A stretch of DNA of 64,000 nucleotides, from positions 1,971,216 to 2,035,215 of the forward strand of contig NZ_KK073768.1 of the NCBI RefSeq assembly GCF_000582685.1, read 5' to 3'. Below the pieces are notes generated by a model that saw nothing but the letters and a program-made list of their open reading frames with translations, did no database searches and was not told where the DNA came from. Of this stretch, positions 42,104 to 51,733 are shown piece after piece; the first letter of the stretch is position 1, and every line of letters starts with the position of its first letter. The stretch comes from [Scytonema hofmanni] UTEX 2349. Its GTDB lineage: Bacteria; Cyanobacteriota; Cyanobacteriia; Cyanobacteriales; Nostocaceae. Both the position numbers and the translations under genes were made by a program.

Positions 42104-44890
42104 ATGAATACCTTAACTGTTAAAAACGAAGCAAGAAGACTTGAGGCTTTGCGTCAGTATCAAATTCTCGACACTCCACCAGAACAGGTATTTGACGATC
42201 TGGCATTTTTAGCCGCGCAAATTTGTGGCACAGCGATCGCCGTAATTAATCTCATAGACAGTAAACGTCACTGGTTCAAAGCCAAAATCGGGCTGGATGT
42301 ACAGCAAATGCCTAGAGATATTGGGTTTTGTCCGTTTTGCATCGAAGAAGAAGATGCTTTGGTTATTCCGGATACCTTGGCTGATAAACGATATGCTTCA
42401 GCTAGTGTAGTTACCTCTGAACCTTATGTAAGATTTTACGCTGGTATACCTTTAATAACACCAAGCGGAGAAGCGATCGGGACTTTGTGTGTAGTCGATC
42501 AAAAACCACGCCAAATTAATGACGAACAATTAGAAGGACTCAAAGCTATTAGCCGTCTGATAATTAGACAATTAGAAATCCGGCGAAATTTAACTGAATT
42601 AGCAAGCATTAAAACTGACTATAAGCAAGCAAAAGAAGAACTGCGTCAAAGTGAATGTACCCTGCGAAGCTTTTTTGACAGCGCACCAATGATGATGGGA
42701 ACTGTGGAGTTAAGGTATGATGACATCCGGCATATTTCTGACAATGCTGCTAGCGCCAAATTTTTTGGATTCACTCCAAAAGGGATGAAAAATCGCTTTG
42801 CGAGCAATATGGGTATGCCTCAAAAGTATGTACGTCAGTGGATTAATCACTACCGTCAAGCAGAAAAAACGCGATCGCCTGTCAGCTTTGAATATCTTCA
42901 CGAAACTAGAGATGCTAATAAATGGCTCAGAGCTACTGTCTCTTCAATTACTTCATGTTGCCATAGCCCTCTGAGATTTGCTTATATAGTTGAGGATATC
43001 ACAGAACGCAAGCAAGCCGAAAAAGAACGCTTGCAAATATTAGCGCGGGAACAAGCAACACAAAATAGAATTACAAATATTTTTGCAAGTATCGCCGATG
43101 GCTTTTTTGCTTTAGATAATGAATGGCGCTTCACCTATATTAATAAACAAGCCGAGCCGCTATTACAAAGAAGCAAAGAAGAATTACTTGGTAGAAATAT
43201 TTGGGATGAGTTTCCCGAAGCTGTGGATTCTACATTTTACCGAGAATATCACTCTTCAATAACTCAGCAAATTAGCGTTGAATTTGAAGAATTCTACCTG
43301 CCATTTGATGCATGGTTTGCAATACATGCCTATCCATCGAAAGAAGGACTATATGTTTATTTTCGAGACATTACCAAACGCAAACAAGCAGAACAAAAAG
43401 TCCGCGAGCAAGCAGCATTACTTGATATCTCTACAGATGCAATTGTTGTACGAGATTTATCCAAAAAAATTTTATTATGGAACAAAAGCGCCGAAAAGCT
43501 TTATGGTTGGAAAGCTGAAGAAGCTATAGGCAAGAATATTAATCAATTCGATAATGAAAGTTTCCCGCAGCAAGAAATTTATAAGATTGTTTTGTCAGTT
43601 GGAAATTGGCAGGGAGAGTTACAAAAGCAGACTAAATCAGGGAAAAAAATCATCGTTGAAAGTCGTTGGACTTTAGTTCGCGATGAGCATCAAAAAGCTA
43701 AATCAATTTTGATTGTAGATACTGACATAACACAAAAAAAACAAATAGAGACGCAATTTTTACGTGCCCAGCGGATGGAGAGTCTCGGCACACTAGCAAG
43801 TGGTATTGCTCATGATTTAAATAATATGCTGTCACCGATTTTAATGTCAGTGCCACTGTTAAAGGCAAAACTTTCGGATGAGCGCAGTGTCAAGGTACTA
43901 TCGATAGTAGAAAACAACGCCAAACGTGGTGCAAATTTGGTTAAACAAGTGCTTTCTTTTGCGCGGGGAATTGAAGGCGATCGCACTGTGCTTCAGCTAA
44001 AACATCAGATTTTAGAAATGAAGCAAATTATGGAGCAAACATTTCCCAAATCAATTACACTTGAGAAAGAAATTCAACCAGACTTATGGCATATTTGTGG
44101 CGATAGCACCCAAATACATCAGGTATTGATGAATTTGTGCGTCAATGCTCGTGATGCTATGCCCAATGGTGGCACATTAAACATTTCTGCTAAGAATATT
44201 TTCATTGATGAAAACTTTGCCAGAATGCATCTTGATGCGAAAGTTGGTTATTATATACTCTTGAGCGTTGCAGATACAGGAATTGGCATTTCTCAAGAAA
44301 TATTAGAGAGAATTTTTGAGCCATTTTTCACCACAAAAGAGTTTGGTAAAGGTACAGGTTTAGGACTTTCAACAGTAATGGGTATTGTTAAAGGTCATGG
44401 AGGCTTTATCACCGTATCAAGTGCGATCGCTAAAGGCACAAAATTTCAAATTTATTTCCCAGCGATGAATACAGATGCAATCCGGGAAGAAGAAAATCAG
44501 GAAATACTTACCGGACATGAAGAATTAATTTTGATTGTCGATGATGAAGCCTCGATTCGGGAGATTACCACAACCTCTTTAGAAAAATATAACTACAAAG
44601 CAATTACAGCAAGTGATGGCATTGAAGCGATCGCACTGTACGCCCAGCATAAAAACGAAATTAAAGCCGCAATTATTGATATAATGATGCCCAACATGGA
44701 TGGAGCCACCACCATTAAGACTTTGAAAAAAATGAATCCGCTACTGCCTATTATTGCAGTCAGTGGATTGCCAACAAGCGAGCAAGTCTTATTAAATAAA
44801 ACATCTCAGCACGCAGCCTTTTTGCCAAAACCCTATACGACACAAGAATTATTACAAAGTTTATATCAAATCATTGGGCATGGGGCATAG
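42104..44890 (+). CDS. GAF-PAS hybrid histidine kinase with C-terminal receiver
   Basis: A 928-residue, probably soluble sensor kinase: a GAF domain (about 20-165), three PAS domains (about 185-310, 325-430 and 435-550), HisKA with phospho-His570 in Gly-Ile-Ala-His-Asp-Leu-Asn-Asn, a HATPase with Asn-Ala-Arg-Asp-Ala-Met, Asp-Thr-Gly-Ile-Gly and Gly-Thr-Gly-Leu-Gly-Leu, and a receiver with Asp859. The ligand is unknown. Its PAS-HisKA-HATPase-receiver half is closely paralogous to the kinase at 49286. The stop codon and last four residues (Gly-His-Gly-Ala) are encoded by the start of a heptad array. Confidence 0.9.
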   Translation: MNTLTVKNEARRLEALRQYQILDTPPEQVFDDLAFLAAQICGTAIAVINLIDSKRHWFKAKIGLDVQQMPRDIGFCPFCIEEEDALVIPDTLADKRYASASVVTSEPYVRFYAGIPLITPSGEAIGTLCVVDQKPRQINDEQLEGLKAISRLIIRQLEIRRNLTELASIKTDYKQAKEELRQSECTLRSFFDSAPMMMGTVELRYDDIRHISDNAASAKFFGFTPKGMKNRFASNMGMPQKYVRQWINHYRQAEKTRSPVSFEYLHETRDANKWLRATVSSITSCCHSPLRFAYIVEDITERKQAEKERLQILAREQATQNRITNIFASIADGFFALDNEWRFTYINKQAEPLLQRSKEELLGRNIWDEFPEAVDSTFYREYHSSITQQISVEFEEFYLPFDAWFAIHAYPSKEGLYVYFRDITKRKQAEQKVREQAALLDISTDAIVVRDLSKKILLWNKSAEKLYGWKAEEAIGKNINQFDNESFPQQEIYKIVLSVGNWQGELQKQTKSGKKIIVESRWTLVRDEHQKAKSILIVDTDITQKKQIETQFLRAQRMESLGTLASGIAHDLNNMLSPILMSVPLLKAKLSDERSVKVLSIVENNAKRGANLVKQVLSFARGIEGDRTVLQLKHQILEMKQIMEQTFPKSITLEKEIQPDLWHICGDSTQIHQVLMNLCVNARDAMPNGGTLNISAKNIFIDENFARMHLDAKVGYYILLSVADTGIGISQEILERIFEPFFTTKEFGKGTGLGLSTVMGIVKGHGGFITVSSAIAKGTKFQIYFPAMNTDAIREEENQEILTGHEELILIVDDEASIREITTTSLEKYNYKAITASDGIEAIALYAQHKNEIKAAIIDIMMPNMDGATTIKTLKKMNPLLPIIAVSGLPTSEQVLLNKTSQHAAFLPKPYTTQELLQSLYQIIGHGA

Positions 44891-45008
44891 GGCATAGGGC
44901 ATAGGGCATAGGGCATAGGGCATGGGGCATAGGGCATAGGGCATAGGGCATAGGGCATAGGGCATGGGGCATAGGGCATTGGGCATAGGGCATAGGGCAT
45001 TGGGCATC
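44874..45008. repeat. GGGCATA heptad array
   Basis: About 19 copies of GGGCATA with GGGGCAT and GGGCATT variants. It starts inside the kinase coding sequence and contains that gene's stop codon. The inverted partner is the TGCCCAA array at 45219-45284. Confidence 0.95.
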
Positions 45009-45218
45009 GGTTAAGAGTTTATAATTCATAATATTAAGGTTTTGAGCCGATTAAGCTAAAACTTAGTGCTTGAAACTGGAAATTTCTCGTTTTTATCGTT
45101 ACAAGGCAGAGCTTTGTAATGTAACTACAGAGGCTCTGCCTAGGGTAAAATCTGGAGCTTCAGACTGACTCCGGTAAGCATTCCCAGTCTGTGACTGTTC
45201 AAGAGTTAACGAGTTACA
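45009..45218. other. DNA between two inverted heptad arrays
   Basis: About 210 bp without a gene. Contains CAGAGCTTTGTAATG...CAGAGGCTCTGCC repeats. The flanking arrays are complementary and could bring its ends together. Confidence 0.4.
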
Positions 45219-45284
45219 ATGCCCAATGCCCAATGCCCAATGCCCAATGCCCAATGCCCAATGCCCAATGCCCAATGCCCAATG
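45219..45284. repeat. TGCCCAA heptad array at the kinase start
   Basis: About nine copies of TGCCCAA ending five bases before ATG 45289. No Shine-Dalgarno sequence is present. Confidence 0.95.
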
Positions 45285-45288
45285 ACCT

Positions 45289-48200
45289 ATGCCAAACCTA
45301 ATTCTGGTTGTAGACGACGACGATTTATTAAGAGTACAGCTGTGCGACTTGATGCAACAAGCAGGATATCAGGTGGCACAAGCAAGTAATGGTTCCGAAG
45401 CGCTAGCTGCTTATACTCGCCTACAGCCAGAAATAGTGCTGATTGATGCTATCATGCCGGTGATGGATGGATTTACCTGCTGCACTGAATTACAAAAACT
45501 TCCTGGTGGTGCGAATACACCCATTTTAATGATTACCGCTCTTGAGAATCAAGCATTTGTAGAGCGAGCTTTTGCAGTCGGTGCGACTGACTATATTACC
45601 AAACCGATTCAATGGGAAGTATTGCGTCAACGAGTTAGCCGTTTGATCAAAGCTAGTCTTCATGTGAAAACATTACGACAGCAAACAGAGCAAGCGCAAC
45701 TGCAAGAAGCGCAATTGCGGATGGCATTAGATGCAGCTCGCATGGCTACTTGGGATTGGGATGTCGTCACCAATCAAATAACTTGGTCGGATAACTTAGA
45801 AGTACTGTTTGGCTTGGAACAAGGTAGTTTTGAGACTACTTATGCAACTTTTATTGAGTGTGTACATCCCGAAGATCGCAATTATATCAGCCGCTCGGTA
45901 ATCGAGGCAATTCAAAAAGAGGCAGAATACGACATCGAATATCGCTTTGTTGCCCGTGATGGTAGCCTGCGTTGGGCAGCAAGTAAAGGAGTTGTTTTTC
46001 GTGACTCCTCCGGGATGGCACAGCGAATGTCTGGAGTGACAATCGACATCACCAAGGGCAAGCAAGCGGAAGAAAGGCTGGAACTTTACGCTTCACGGCA
46101 AGCGTTGGTGGCAGAACTTAGCCAAAGCGCTTTAGCTGGGACAGATTTAACTACATTAATGAATTCAGCCGTGACGGTGATTGCCCAATCGCTGAAAGTT
46201 GAGTATTGCAAAGTTTTGGAACTACTGGCTAACGGTGAGGCATTATTGTTACGGGCGGGTGTAGGGTGGCAAGCAGGGCTAGTAGGAAAGGCAACCGTGG
46301 GTGCCGACATAAATTCCCAAGCTGGGTACACTTTGTTTGCCAAAAAGCCAGTTATTGTCAAAAACTTGCGTAGAGAAACTAGGTTCACAGGACCGCAGCT
46401 ACTGTATGACCATCGGGTAGTTAGCGGTATGAGTGTTATTATTGAAGGTCAAGAGCGTCCTTTTGGCGTTTTAGGCGCACACACAACACAAGCACGCAAC
46501 TTCAGCCGAGACGAAATTTATTTTCTCCAAGCTATTGCCAATATTCTGGCTACAGCCATTGACCGTCAAAAGATGGAAGATGCTCTCAAAGAAAGTGAGC
46601 AACGCTGGCACTTAGCTGTGCAGGGTACTAATGATGGTATCTGGGATTGGAACGTTAAAACGTCAGAAGTTTTTTTCTCAACTCGCTGGAAAGAAATGCT
46701 CGGTTATGAAGAGCAAGAGATTTCCAACCATTTAGATGAATGCTTAACACGAATACATCCTGATGATATCGTTCGGGTGAAACAAGTTATTCAAGACCAC
46801 TTTGCCAAAAGAACCCCGTTTTACATCAGTGAGCATCGAGTGCGATGTAAAGATAATACTTACAAATGGATTTTAGCTCGCGGTCAGGCACATTGGAATG
46901 AAGACAATAATGTAATCAGAATGGTTGGTTCTTATACAGATATTACTGAGCGGAAACTATCAGAAGATCAACTGCATCAGAGTGAAGAGCGTTTCCAGAT
47001 AGTTGTTCGTGCTACCAATGATGTTGTCTGGGACTGGAATTTATTGACAAATCAGATGTGGTGGAATCAAAATGTGCAGACACTTGGTTACTCGACAGAG
47101 AATATTAGTTTAGATACTAAGTGGTGGCGCGATCGCTTACACCCAGAAGATAGACAGAGGGTTGTTTCTAATATGAACGCAGCGATCGCTCTTTGTCAGC
47201 AATTCTGGTCGAATGAATACCGCTTTCTGCGTGGCGATAAATCTTATGCTGATATTTTAGATCGTGGTTATGTCGTTTATGACAATACTGGCAAGGCAGT
47301 GCGGATAATTGGGGCGATGATGGATATGAGCGATCGCAAGCGAGTAGAAGAAGAATTACTCAAACAAAACATGCGATCGCAATTGTTCAACGATATCACC
47401 GTCAAAATTCGTGAGTCTTTAGATATTGATGAAATTCTCCACACCAGCGTCAGCGAAGTGTTACAACTGCTACACGCTGACCGTGTACTTATATTTCGGT
47501 TGTGGTCGGATCGTTCGGGAACGGTAGTGAAAGAAGCTGTAGTTCCGGGTTTTCCAGTACTTCAGGCACGGGATATTATCGACCCTTGCTTTAGTGAAAA
47601 TTACATGGAAAAATATCGCAATGGCAGAATTGGTTCTATTCACGACATAGACAACACTAACATCGATCCTTGCTATTATGAAATGCTGCAATCGTTTGGT
47701 GCTAAAGCTAATTTAGTTGTGCCGATTCTGTTTAAAAATCAACTTTGGGGACTGCTAATCGCTCATCAGTGCGCTTATCCCCGCAACTGGACTACCTGGG
47801 AAACACAATTTTTACGACAACTAGCAGATCAAATTGGTATTGCTGTCTCCCAAGGGCAACTTTTAGAACAAGAAAAAAGACAACGCGAAGAATTAGCCCG
47901 TTCCAATGACGAATTGCAACAATTTGCTTTTATCGCTTCCCACGATTTACAAGAACCACTGCGGAAAATCAAAACATTTGGCGATCGCTTAAAAGCTACT
48001 TGCGGCAATGCATTCACTGAACAAGGAAGCGATTACCTAGAAAGAATGCAAAACGCGGCTCAACGAATGCAAACTTTGATTGAAGATTTGCTGACACTTT
48101 CACGAGTTAGCACCAGAACACAACCTTTTATATCTGTAAATTTAGCAAAAATAACACAAGAGGTCTTGTCTGATTTAGAAGTGACTATCCAGCAATCTGG

Positions 48201-48588
48201 TGCATGTGTGGAGGTAGGTGAGTTATCTACCGTTATTGGCGATCCATTCCAGATGCGACAATTGTTACAAAACTTGATCGGCAACGCTTTAAAATTTCAC
48301 CGTCCACAAGAACCGCCTTATGTCAAAATCTACAGTGAAGTTACTAGAGAAATTAACGGTTTAGAACTTTGTCAGCTCCAGATCGAAGATCGAGGTATTG
48401 GATTTGACGAAAAGTACCTTAGTCGCATCTTTAACGTTTTTCAACGTCTCCACGGTCGCAGCGAATATGAAGGCACCGGCATCGGTTTAGCTATCTGCCG
48501 CAAAATTGCCGAACGTCATAACGGAAGTATTACAGCCACAAGTATACCAGGACACGGAGCAAAATTTATTGTTACTCTACCGATGTAA
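45289..48588 (+). CDS. Receiver-PAS-GAF hybrid histidine kinase with a DXCF cyanobacteriochrome-like GAF
   Basis: A 1099-residue soluble kinase. Order: receiver (1-125), PAS (about 145-265), GAF (about 270-430), two PAS domains (about 435-560 and 565-690), a second GAF (about 700-865), HisKA with His885 in Ala-Ser-His-Asp-Leu-Gln-Glu-Pro-Leu, and HATPase. The second GAF has both signatures of DXCF-type cyanobacteriochromes: Asp765-Pro-Cys767-Phe and a second Cys795 followed by Tyr, with Ala-Asn-Leu-Val-Val-Pro-Ile and Leu-Trp-Gly-Leu-Leu-Ile-Ala-His-Gln-Cys after it. It may bind a bilin and sense blue/green light. The kinase core is of the phytochrome (Cph1) type and is followed by an Rcp1-like gene. 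Confidence 0.88.
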   Translation: MPNLILVVDDDDLLRVQLCDLMQQAGYQVAQASNGSEALAAYTRLQPEIVLIDAIMPVMDGFTCCTELQKLPGGANTPILMITALENQAFVERAFAVGATDYITKPIQWEVLRQRVSRLIKASLHVKTLRQQTEQAQLQEAQLRMALDAARMATWDWDVVTNQITWSDNLEVLFGLEQGSFETTYATFIECVHPEDRNYISRSVIEAIQKEAEYDIEYRFVARDGSLRWAASKGVVFRDSSGMAQRMSGVTIDITKGKQAEERLELYASRQALVAELSQSALAGTDLTTLMNSAVTVIAQSLKVEYCKVLELLANGEALLLRAGVGWQAGLVGKATVGADINSQAGYTLFAKKPVIVKNLRRETRFTGPQLLYDHRVVSGMSVIIEGQERPFGVLGAHTTQARNFSRDEIYFLQAIANILATAIDRQKMEDALKESEQRWHLAVQGTNDGIWDWNVKTSEVFFSTRWKEMLGYEEQEISNHLDECLTRIHPDDIVRVKQVIQDHFAKRTPFYISEHRVRCKDNTYKWILARGQAHWNEDNNVIRMVGSYTDITERKLSEDQLHQSEERFQIVVRATNDVVWDWNLLTNQMWWNQNVQTLGYSTENISLDTKWWRDRLHPEDRQRVVSNMNAAIALCQQFWSNEYRFLRGDKSYADILDRGYVVYDNTGKAVRIIGAMMDMSDRKRVEEELLKQNMRSQLFNDITVKIRESLDIDEILHTSVSEVLQLLHADRVLIFRLWSDRSGTVVKEAVVPGFPVLQARDIIDPCFSENYMEKYRNGRIGSIHDIDNTNIDPCYYEMLQSFGAKANLVVPILFKNQLWGLLIAHQCAYPRNWTTWETQFLRQLADQIGIAVSQGQLLEQEKRQREELARSNDELQQFAFIASHDLQEPLRKIKTFGDRLKATCGNAFTEQGSDYLERMQNAAQRMQTLIEDLLTLSRVSTRTQPFISVNLAKITQEVLSDLEVTIQQSGACVEVGELSTVIGDPFQMRQLLQNLIGNALKFHRPQEPPYVKIYSEVTREINGLELCQLQIEDRGIGFDEKYLSRIFNVFQRLHGRSEYEGTGIGLAICRKIAERHNGSITATSIPGHGAKFIVTLPM

Positions 48589-48669
48589 TTTGCTATCGTT
48601 ATTTTTTATTGCTGTCCACAGCTTATCCATACCCCCATAGAGATATTTAAATACAACACTACTTATTCA

Positions 48670-48765
48670 GAGGGGGAAAGGGGAAAGGGGAAAGGGGAAA
48701 GGGGAAAGGGGAAGAAGTAATTTTAAATAATTCCGTCCCTTTCGTCTTTTCCCCTCCTTGATAAT
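48670..48765. repeat. GGGGAAA heptad array and dispersed element
   Basis: About five GGGGAAA heptads (48674-48712), a TTTTAAATAATTCCGTCCC core and a short CTTTTCCCCTCC tract. It is related to the elements at 2998 and 57288. Confidence 0.75.
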
Positions 48766-48822
48766 TTGTTGCGATTTAATACCAATTAGATATAATCACC
48801 AGCGCTAAGGAGAAAATTCATA

Positions 48823-49320
48823 GTGAAGGGTCGGCAAACAACTGTGACAATTTTGATGGCGGATGATGATGAAGATGACTGTTTGTTAGCTCGTGATGCA
48901 TTGGCAGAAAGCCGATTGTCAAATGATCTACACATTGTCAGTGATGGTGAAGAACTGATGGATTATCTGTACCACCGTGGTCAGTATACTAACTCTCAGG
49001 TTTCACCGCGTCCGGGTCTAATTTTGCTCGATTTAAACATGCCCAAAAAAGACGGTCGGGAAGCACTCAGAGAAATTAAGGCTGATGCTAATCTGAGAAA
49101 AATTCCGATTGTTGTGCTGACTACCTCTAGAGCAGAAGAAGATATTTACCGTACTTACGATTTGGGTGCAAACTCCTTCATCATTAAGCCTGTCACTTTC
49201 GGCTCGTTAGTTGAGGTAATGAAGACCATAGGCAAATACTGGTTTGAAATTGTGGAATTACCACTAGAAGTAGTTGGAGCGAAAAATGAACAACAGTCCA
49301 ATCAAGGTTCTTCTAGTTGA
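48823..49320 (+). CDS. Rcp1-like single-domain response regulator
   Basis: A 165-residue CheY-like regulator of the Rcp1 class that partners cyanobacterial phytochromes: Asp-Asp-Asp-Glu-Asp-Asp acidic patch, His-Arg-Gly-Gln-Tyr insert, phospho-acceptor Asp in Leu-Leu-Asp-Leu-Asn-Met-Pro, Thr-Thr-Ser switch and Ile-Ile-Lys-Pro. The C-terminal tail includes Tyr-Trp-Phe-Glu-Ile-Val-Glu-Leu-Pro, as in Rcp1. It is the likely target of the kinase just upstream. The start is GTG 48823 with AAGGAG about 10 nt upstream. It overlaps the next gene by 35 nt. Confidence 0.9.
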   Translation: MKGRQTTVTILMADDDEDDCLLARDALAESRLSNDLHIVSDGEELMDYLYHRGQYTNSQVSPRPGLILLDLNMPKKDGREALREIKADANLRKIPIVVLTTSRAEEDIYRTYDLGANSFIIKPVTFGSLVEVMKTIGKYWFEIVELPLEVVGAKNEQQSNQGSSS

Positions 49321-51172
49321 TGATGACGAAGATGATTATATTTTGACTCGTGATTGGTTCGATGAATTTCAGGTGGCTGGTAGCGAACTGGAATGGGTAA
49401 GTACTTATGCAAAAGCTAGAGAAGCGATCGCTCAAAATCGCCACGATATCTATCTGGTTGATTATCGTTTGGGTGAAGGGAATGGACTGGAGTTGTTGAG
49501 CGAAGCGATCGCCAATAGTTGCACCGCTCCCATTATTTTACTCACCGGTAAAGGAGATCGAGAAATAGATATCGAGGCAATGAAAGCCGGTGCAGCAGAT
49601 TATTTAGAAAAAAGTCAAATGACAGCACCTTTGTTAGAGCGTTCGATTCGCTACGCGATTGAGCGCAAACAAACAGAACAGAAAATTCGCGAACAAGCTG
49701 CTTTACTTGATGTCGCTACCGATGCTATTTTCGTGCGCGATTTAGACAATAAAATTTTATTTTGGAACAAAGCAGCTGAACGTTTATATGGTTGTAAGAA
49801 AGAAGAAGCGATCGGCAAAAGAACCCAAGATATTTGGCAAACCAAACATGCGCTGCAATTGCAAGAAGCTCTCAATATTTTGATGAAAAATGGCTCTTGG
49901 GAAGGAGAGTTATATCAAACAACCAAATACGACAAAGAAATCATCGTCGAAAGCCGCTGGACATTAGTCCCATCTCAGAAAAAGTCACAATCTATTCTAG
50001 TAGTTAATACTGATATAACCCAGAAAAAACAACTGGAAGCGCAATTTTTACGCGCCCAAAGACTAGAAAGTATTGGCACCTTAGCTAGCGGTATTGCCCA
50101 CGACCTAAACAACGTCCTCGCACCGATTTTAATGACCGCACAACTTCTAGAGACACAGCTGGATGATGTGCGGAGTAAGCGATTGCTGCCGATATTAGTA
50201 ACGAACGCCAAACGGGGAGCGAATTTAGTCAAGCAAGTATTATCTTTTACTCGCGGCGTTGAAGGCGATCGCACAATTTTACAATTAAAGCACTTAATAT
50301 TAGAAATTCGCCAAGTTATTAAAGAAACATTTCCTAAATCAATAGAAGTTGAATGTGAAACCTCACGAAATCTTTGGACTGTTTCTGGAGATGCTACCCA
50401 GTTGCATCAGGTACTAATGAATTTGTGTGTCAATGCTCGTGATGCTATGCCCAATGGCGGAACTTTGACAATCTCTGCCCAAAATTTTATCGTCGATGAA
50501 CACTATGCTAGAATGCACATTGATGCGAAAATTGGCTCCTATATCGTCGTTGTAGTTGCTGATACAGGAATTGGCATTACAAATGAAGTATTAGACCGAA
50601 TTTTTGAACCATTTTTTACCACTAAAGAACTCGGTAAAGGTACAGGTTTAGGACTTTCCACAGTACTTGGTATTGTCAAAAGTCACGCTGGTTTCATCAA
50701 TGTATACAGCGAGGTAGGGAAAGGCAGCAAATTTGAAGTATATTTACCTGCCCAGGAAACAACAGAAACCGCCGAAGAAAAAGAACTAGAATTGCCACAT
50801 GGCAGCGGAGAATTGGTTTTGATCATTGATGATGAACCTTCGATTCGAGAAATTACCAAAACATCCCTAGAAGCGTATAACTATAAAGCGATAACTGCTA
50901 GCGATGGCATAGAAGCGATCGCTCTTTATGCAGAATATCGCGATAAAATATCTCTAGTCTTAACAGATATGCTAATGCCCTCAATGGATGGCATCACAAC
51001 CATTCGCACCTTGCACAAAATTAACCCTACTGTCAAAATTATCGCCATCAGCGGACTTGCTACTAGCGATAAAATGAGTGCAGCATACGATTTAGGAATC
51101 AAAGCTTTTTTATCCAAACCTTACACCGCAAAGCAATTATTGGAAACAATTAATACAGTTAAAAATAGTTAG
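49286..51172 (+). CDS. Receiver-PAS hybrid histidine kinase with C-terminal receiver
   Basis: A 628-residue soluble kinase: an N-terminal receiver (about 1-120, Val-Asp-Tyr-Arg-Leu-Gly-Glu-Gly as phospho-acceptor region), PAS (about 135-255), HisKA with His272 in Gly-Ile-Ala-His-Asp-Leu-Asn-Asn, HATPase, and a second receiver with Asp in Leu-Thr-Asp-Met-Leu-Met-Pro. It resembles the C-terminal two-thirds of the kinase at 42104 domain by domain, so the two arose by duplication. Translational overlap with the Rcp1-like gene indicates an operon and a joint phosphorelay. ATG 49286 is chosen; the frame is open from TTG 49274. Confidence 0.9.
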   Translation: MNNSPIKVLLVDDDEDDYILTRDWFDEFQVAGSELEWVSTYAKAREAIAQNRHDIYLVDYRLGEGNGLELLSEAIANSCTAPIILLTGKGDREIDIEAMKAGAADYLEKSQMTAPLLERSIRYAIERKQTEQKIREQAALLDVATDAIFVRDLDNKILFWNKAAERLYGCKKEEAIGKRTQDIWQTKHALQLQEALNILMKNGSWEGELYQTTKYDKEIIVESRWTLVPSQKKSQSILVVNTDITQKKQLEAQFLRAQRLESIGTLASGIAHDLNNVLAPILMTAQLLETQLDDVRSKRLLPILVTNAKRGANLVKQVLSFTRGVEGDRTILQLKHLILEIRQVIKETFPKSIEVECETSRNLWTVSGDATQLHQVLMNLCVNARDAMPNGGTLTISAQNFIVDEHYARMHIDAKIGSYIVVVVADTGIGITNEVLDRIFEPFFTTKELGKGTGLGLSTVLGIVKSHAGFINVYSEVGKGSKFEVYLPAQETTETAEEKELELPHGSGELVLIIDDEPSIREITKTSLEAYNYKAITASDGIEAIALYAEYRDKISLVLTDMLMPSMDGITTIRTLHKINPTVKIIAISGLATSDKMSAAYDLGIKAFLSKPYTAKQLLETINTVKNS

Positions 51173-51242
51173 TGGTTGGTTGGTTGTTGGTTGTTAGTTG
51201 TTAGTTGTTCGTTGTTCTTTGTCCCCCACTCCCCCACTCCCC
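51173..51242. repeat. GTTGTTAGTT-type heptad array
   Basis: About seven degenerate TTGTTAG / TTGTTGG units directly after the kinase stop codon, followed by CCCCACTC pairs just before the next start codon. Confidence 0.7.
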
Positions 51243-51623
51243 ATGACACCTGAAGTTTTAGCCGTTAACACAGCTTTTTATCGAGCTTTTGAAAAGAAAG
51301 ACATCGAAGCAATGAGTGTAGTATGGTCCCAGGGAACTGGTAGTCTTTGTATTCATCCTGGATGGAATGTACTGCGGGGTTGGAAGCAAGTTCGCACTTC
51401 TTGGGAACAGATATTTAAAAATACTGCCTACATTGAAATAAACACAGACATAATTACTACAGAAGTTCGCGATAATATTGCCTGCATTGTACTTGTAGAA
51501 AACGTCTTACAAGTCATTGAAGGTAGACGAATTCAAGCACAATCAATGGCTACCAACGTATTTGAACTTCTTGGTGGAAAGTGGTATTTAATTCATCATC
51601 ATGGTAGCCCAATTATGCGGTAG
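51243..51623 (+). CDS. SnoaL/NTF2-like (DUF4440-type) protein
   Basis: A 126-residue protein with the NTF2-like fold pattern: helix Val-Asn-Thr-Ala-Phe-Tyr-Arg-Ala-Phe, Met-Ser-Val-Val-Trp, Cys-Ile-His-Pro-Gly-Trp, Gly-Trp-Lys-Gln-Val-Arg-Thr-Ser-Trp, and a C-terminal strand Trp-Tyr-Leu-Ile-His-His-His-Gly-Ser. The His/Trp-lined pocket suggests ligand binding; no function is assigned. ATG 51243 begins the fold. Confidence 0.8.
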   Translation: MTPEVLAVNTAFYRAFEKKDIEAMSVVWSQGTGSLCIHPGWNVLRGWKQVRTSWEQIFKNTAYIEINTDIITTEVRDNIACIVLVENVLQVIEGRRIQAQSMATNVFELLGGKWYLIHHHGSPIMR

Positions 51624-51663
51624 CAGATGGAGACAAGGGGACAAGGAGACAAGGGAATTATTC

Positions 51664-51728
51664 TTTTTTCCCAATGCCCAATTCCCAATTCCCAATGCCC
51701 AATTCCCAATGCCCAATGCCCAATGCCT
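51664..51728. repeat. CCCAATT / CCCAATG heptad array
   Basis: About nine heptads between the SnoaL-like gene and the convergent pyrR gene. Confidence 0.9.
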
Positions 51729-51733
51729 AATTA

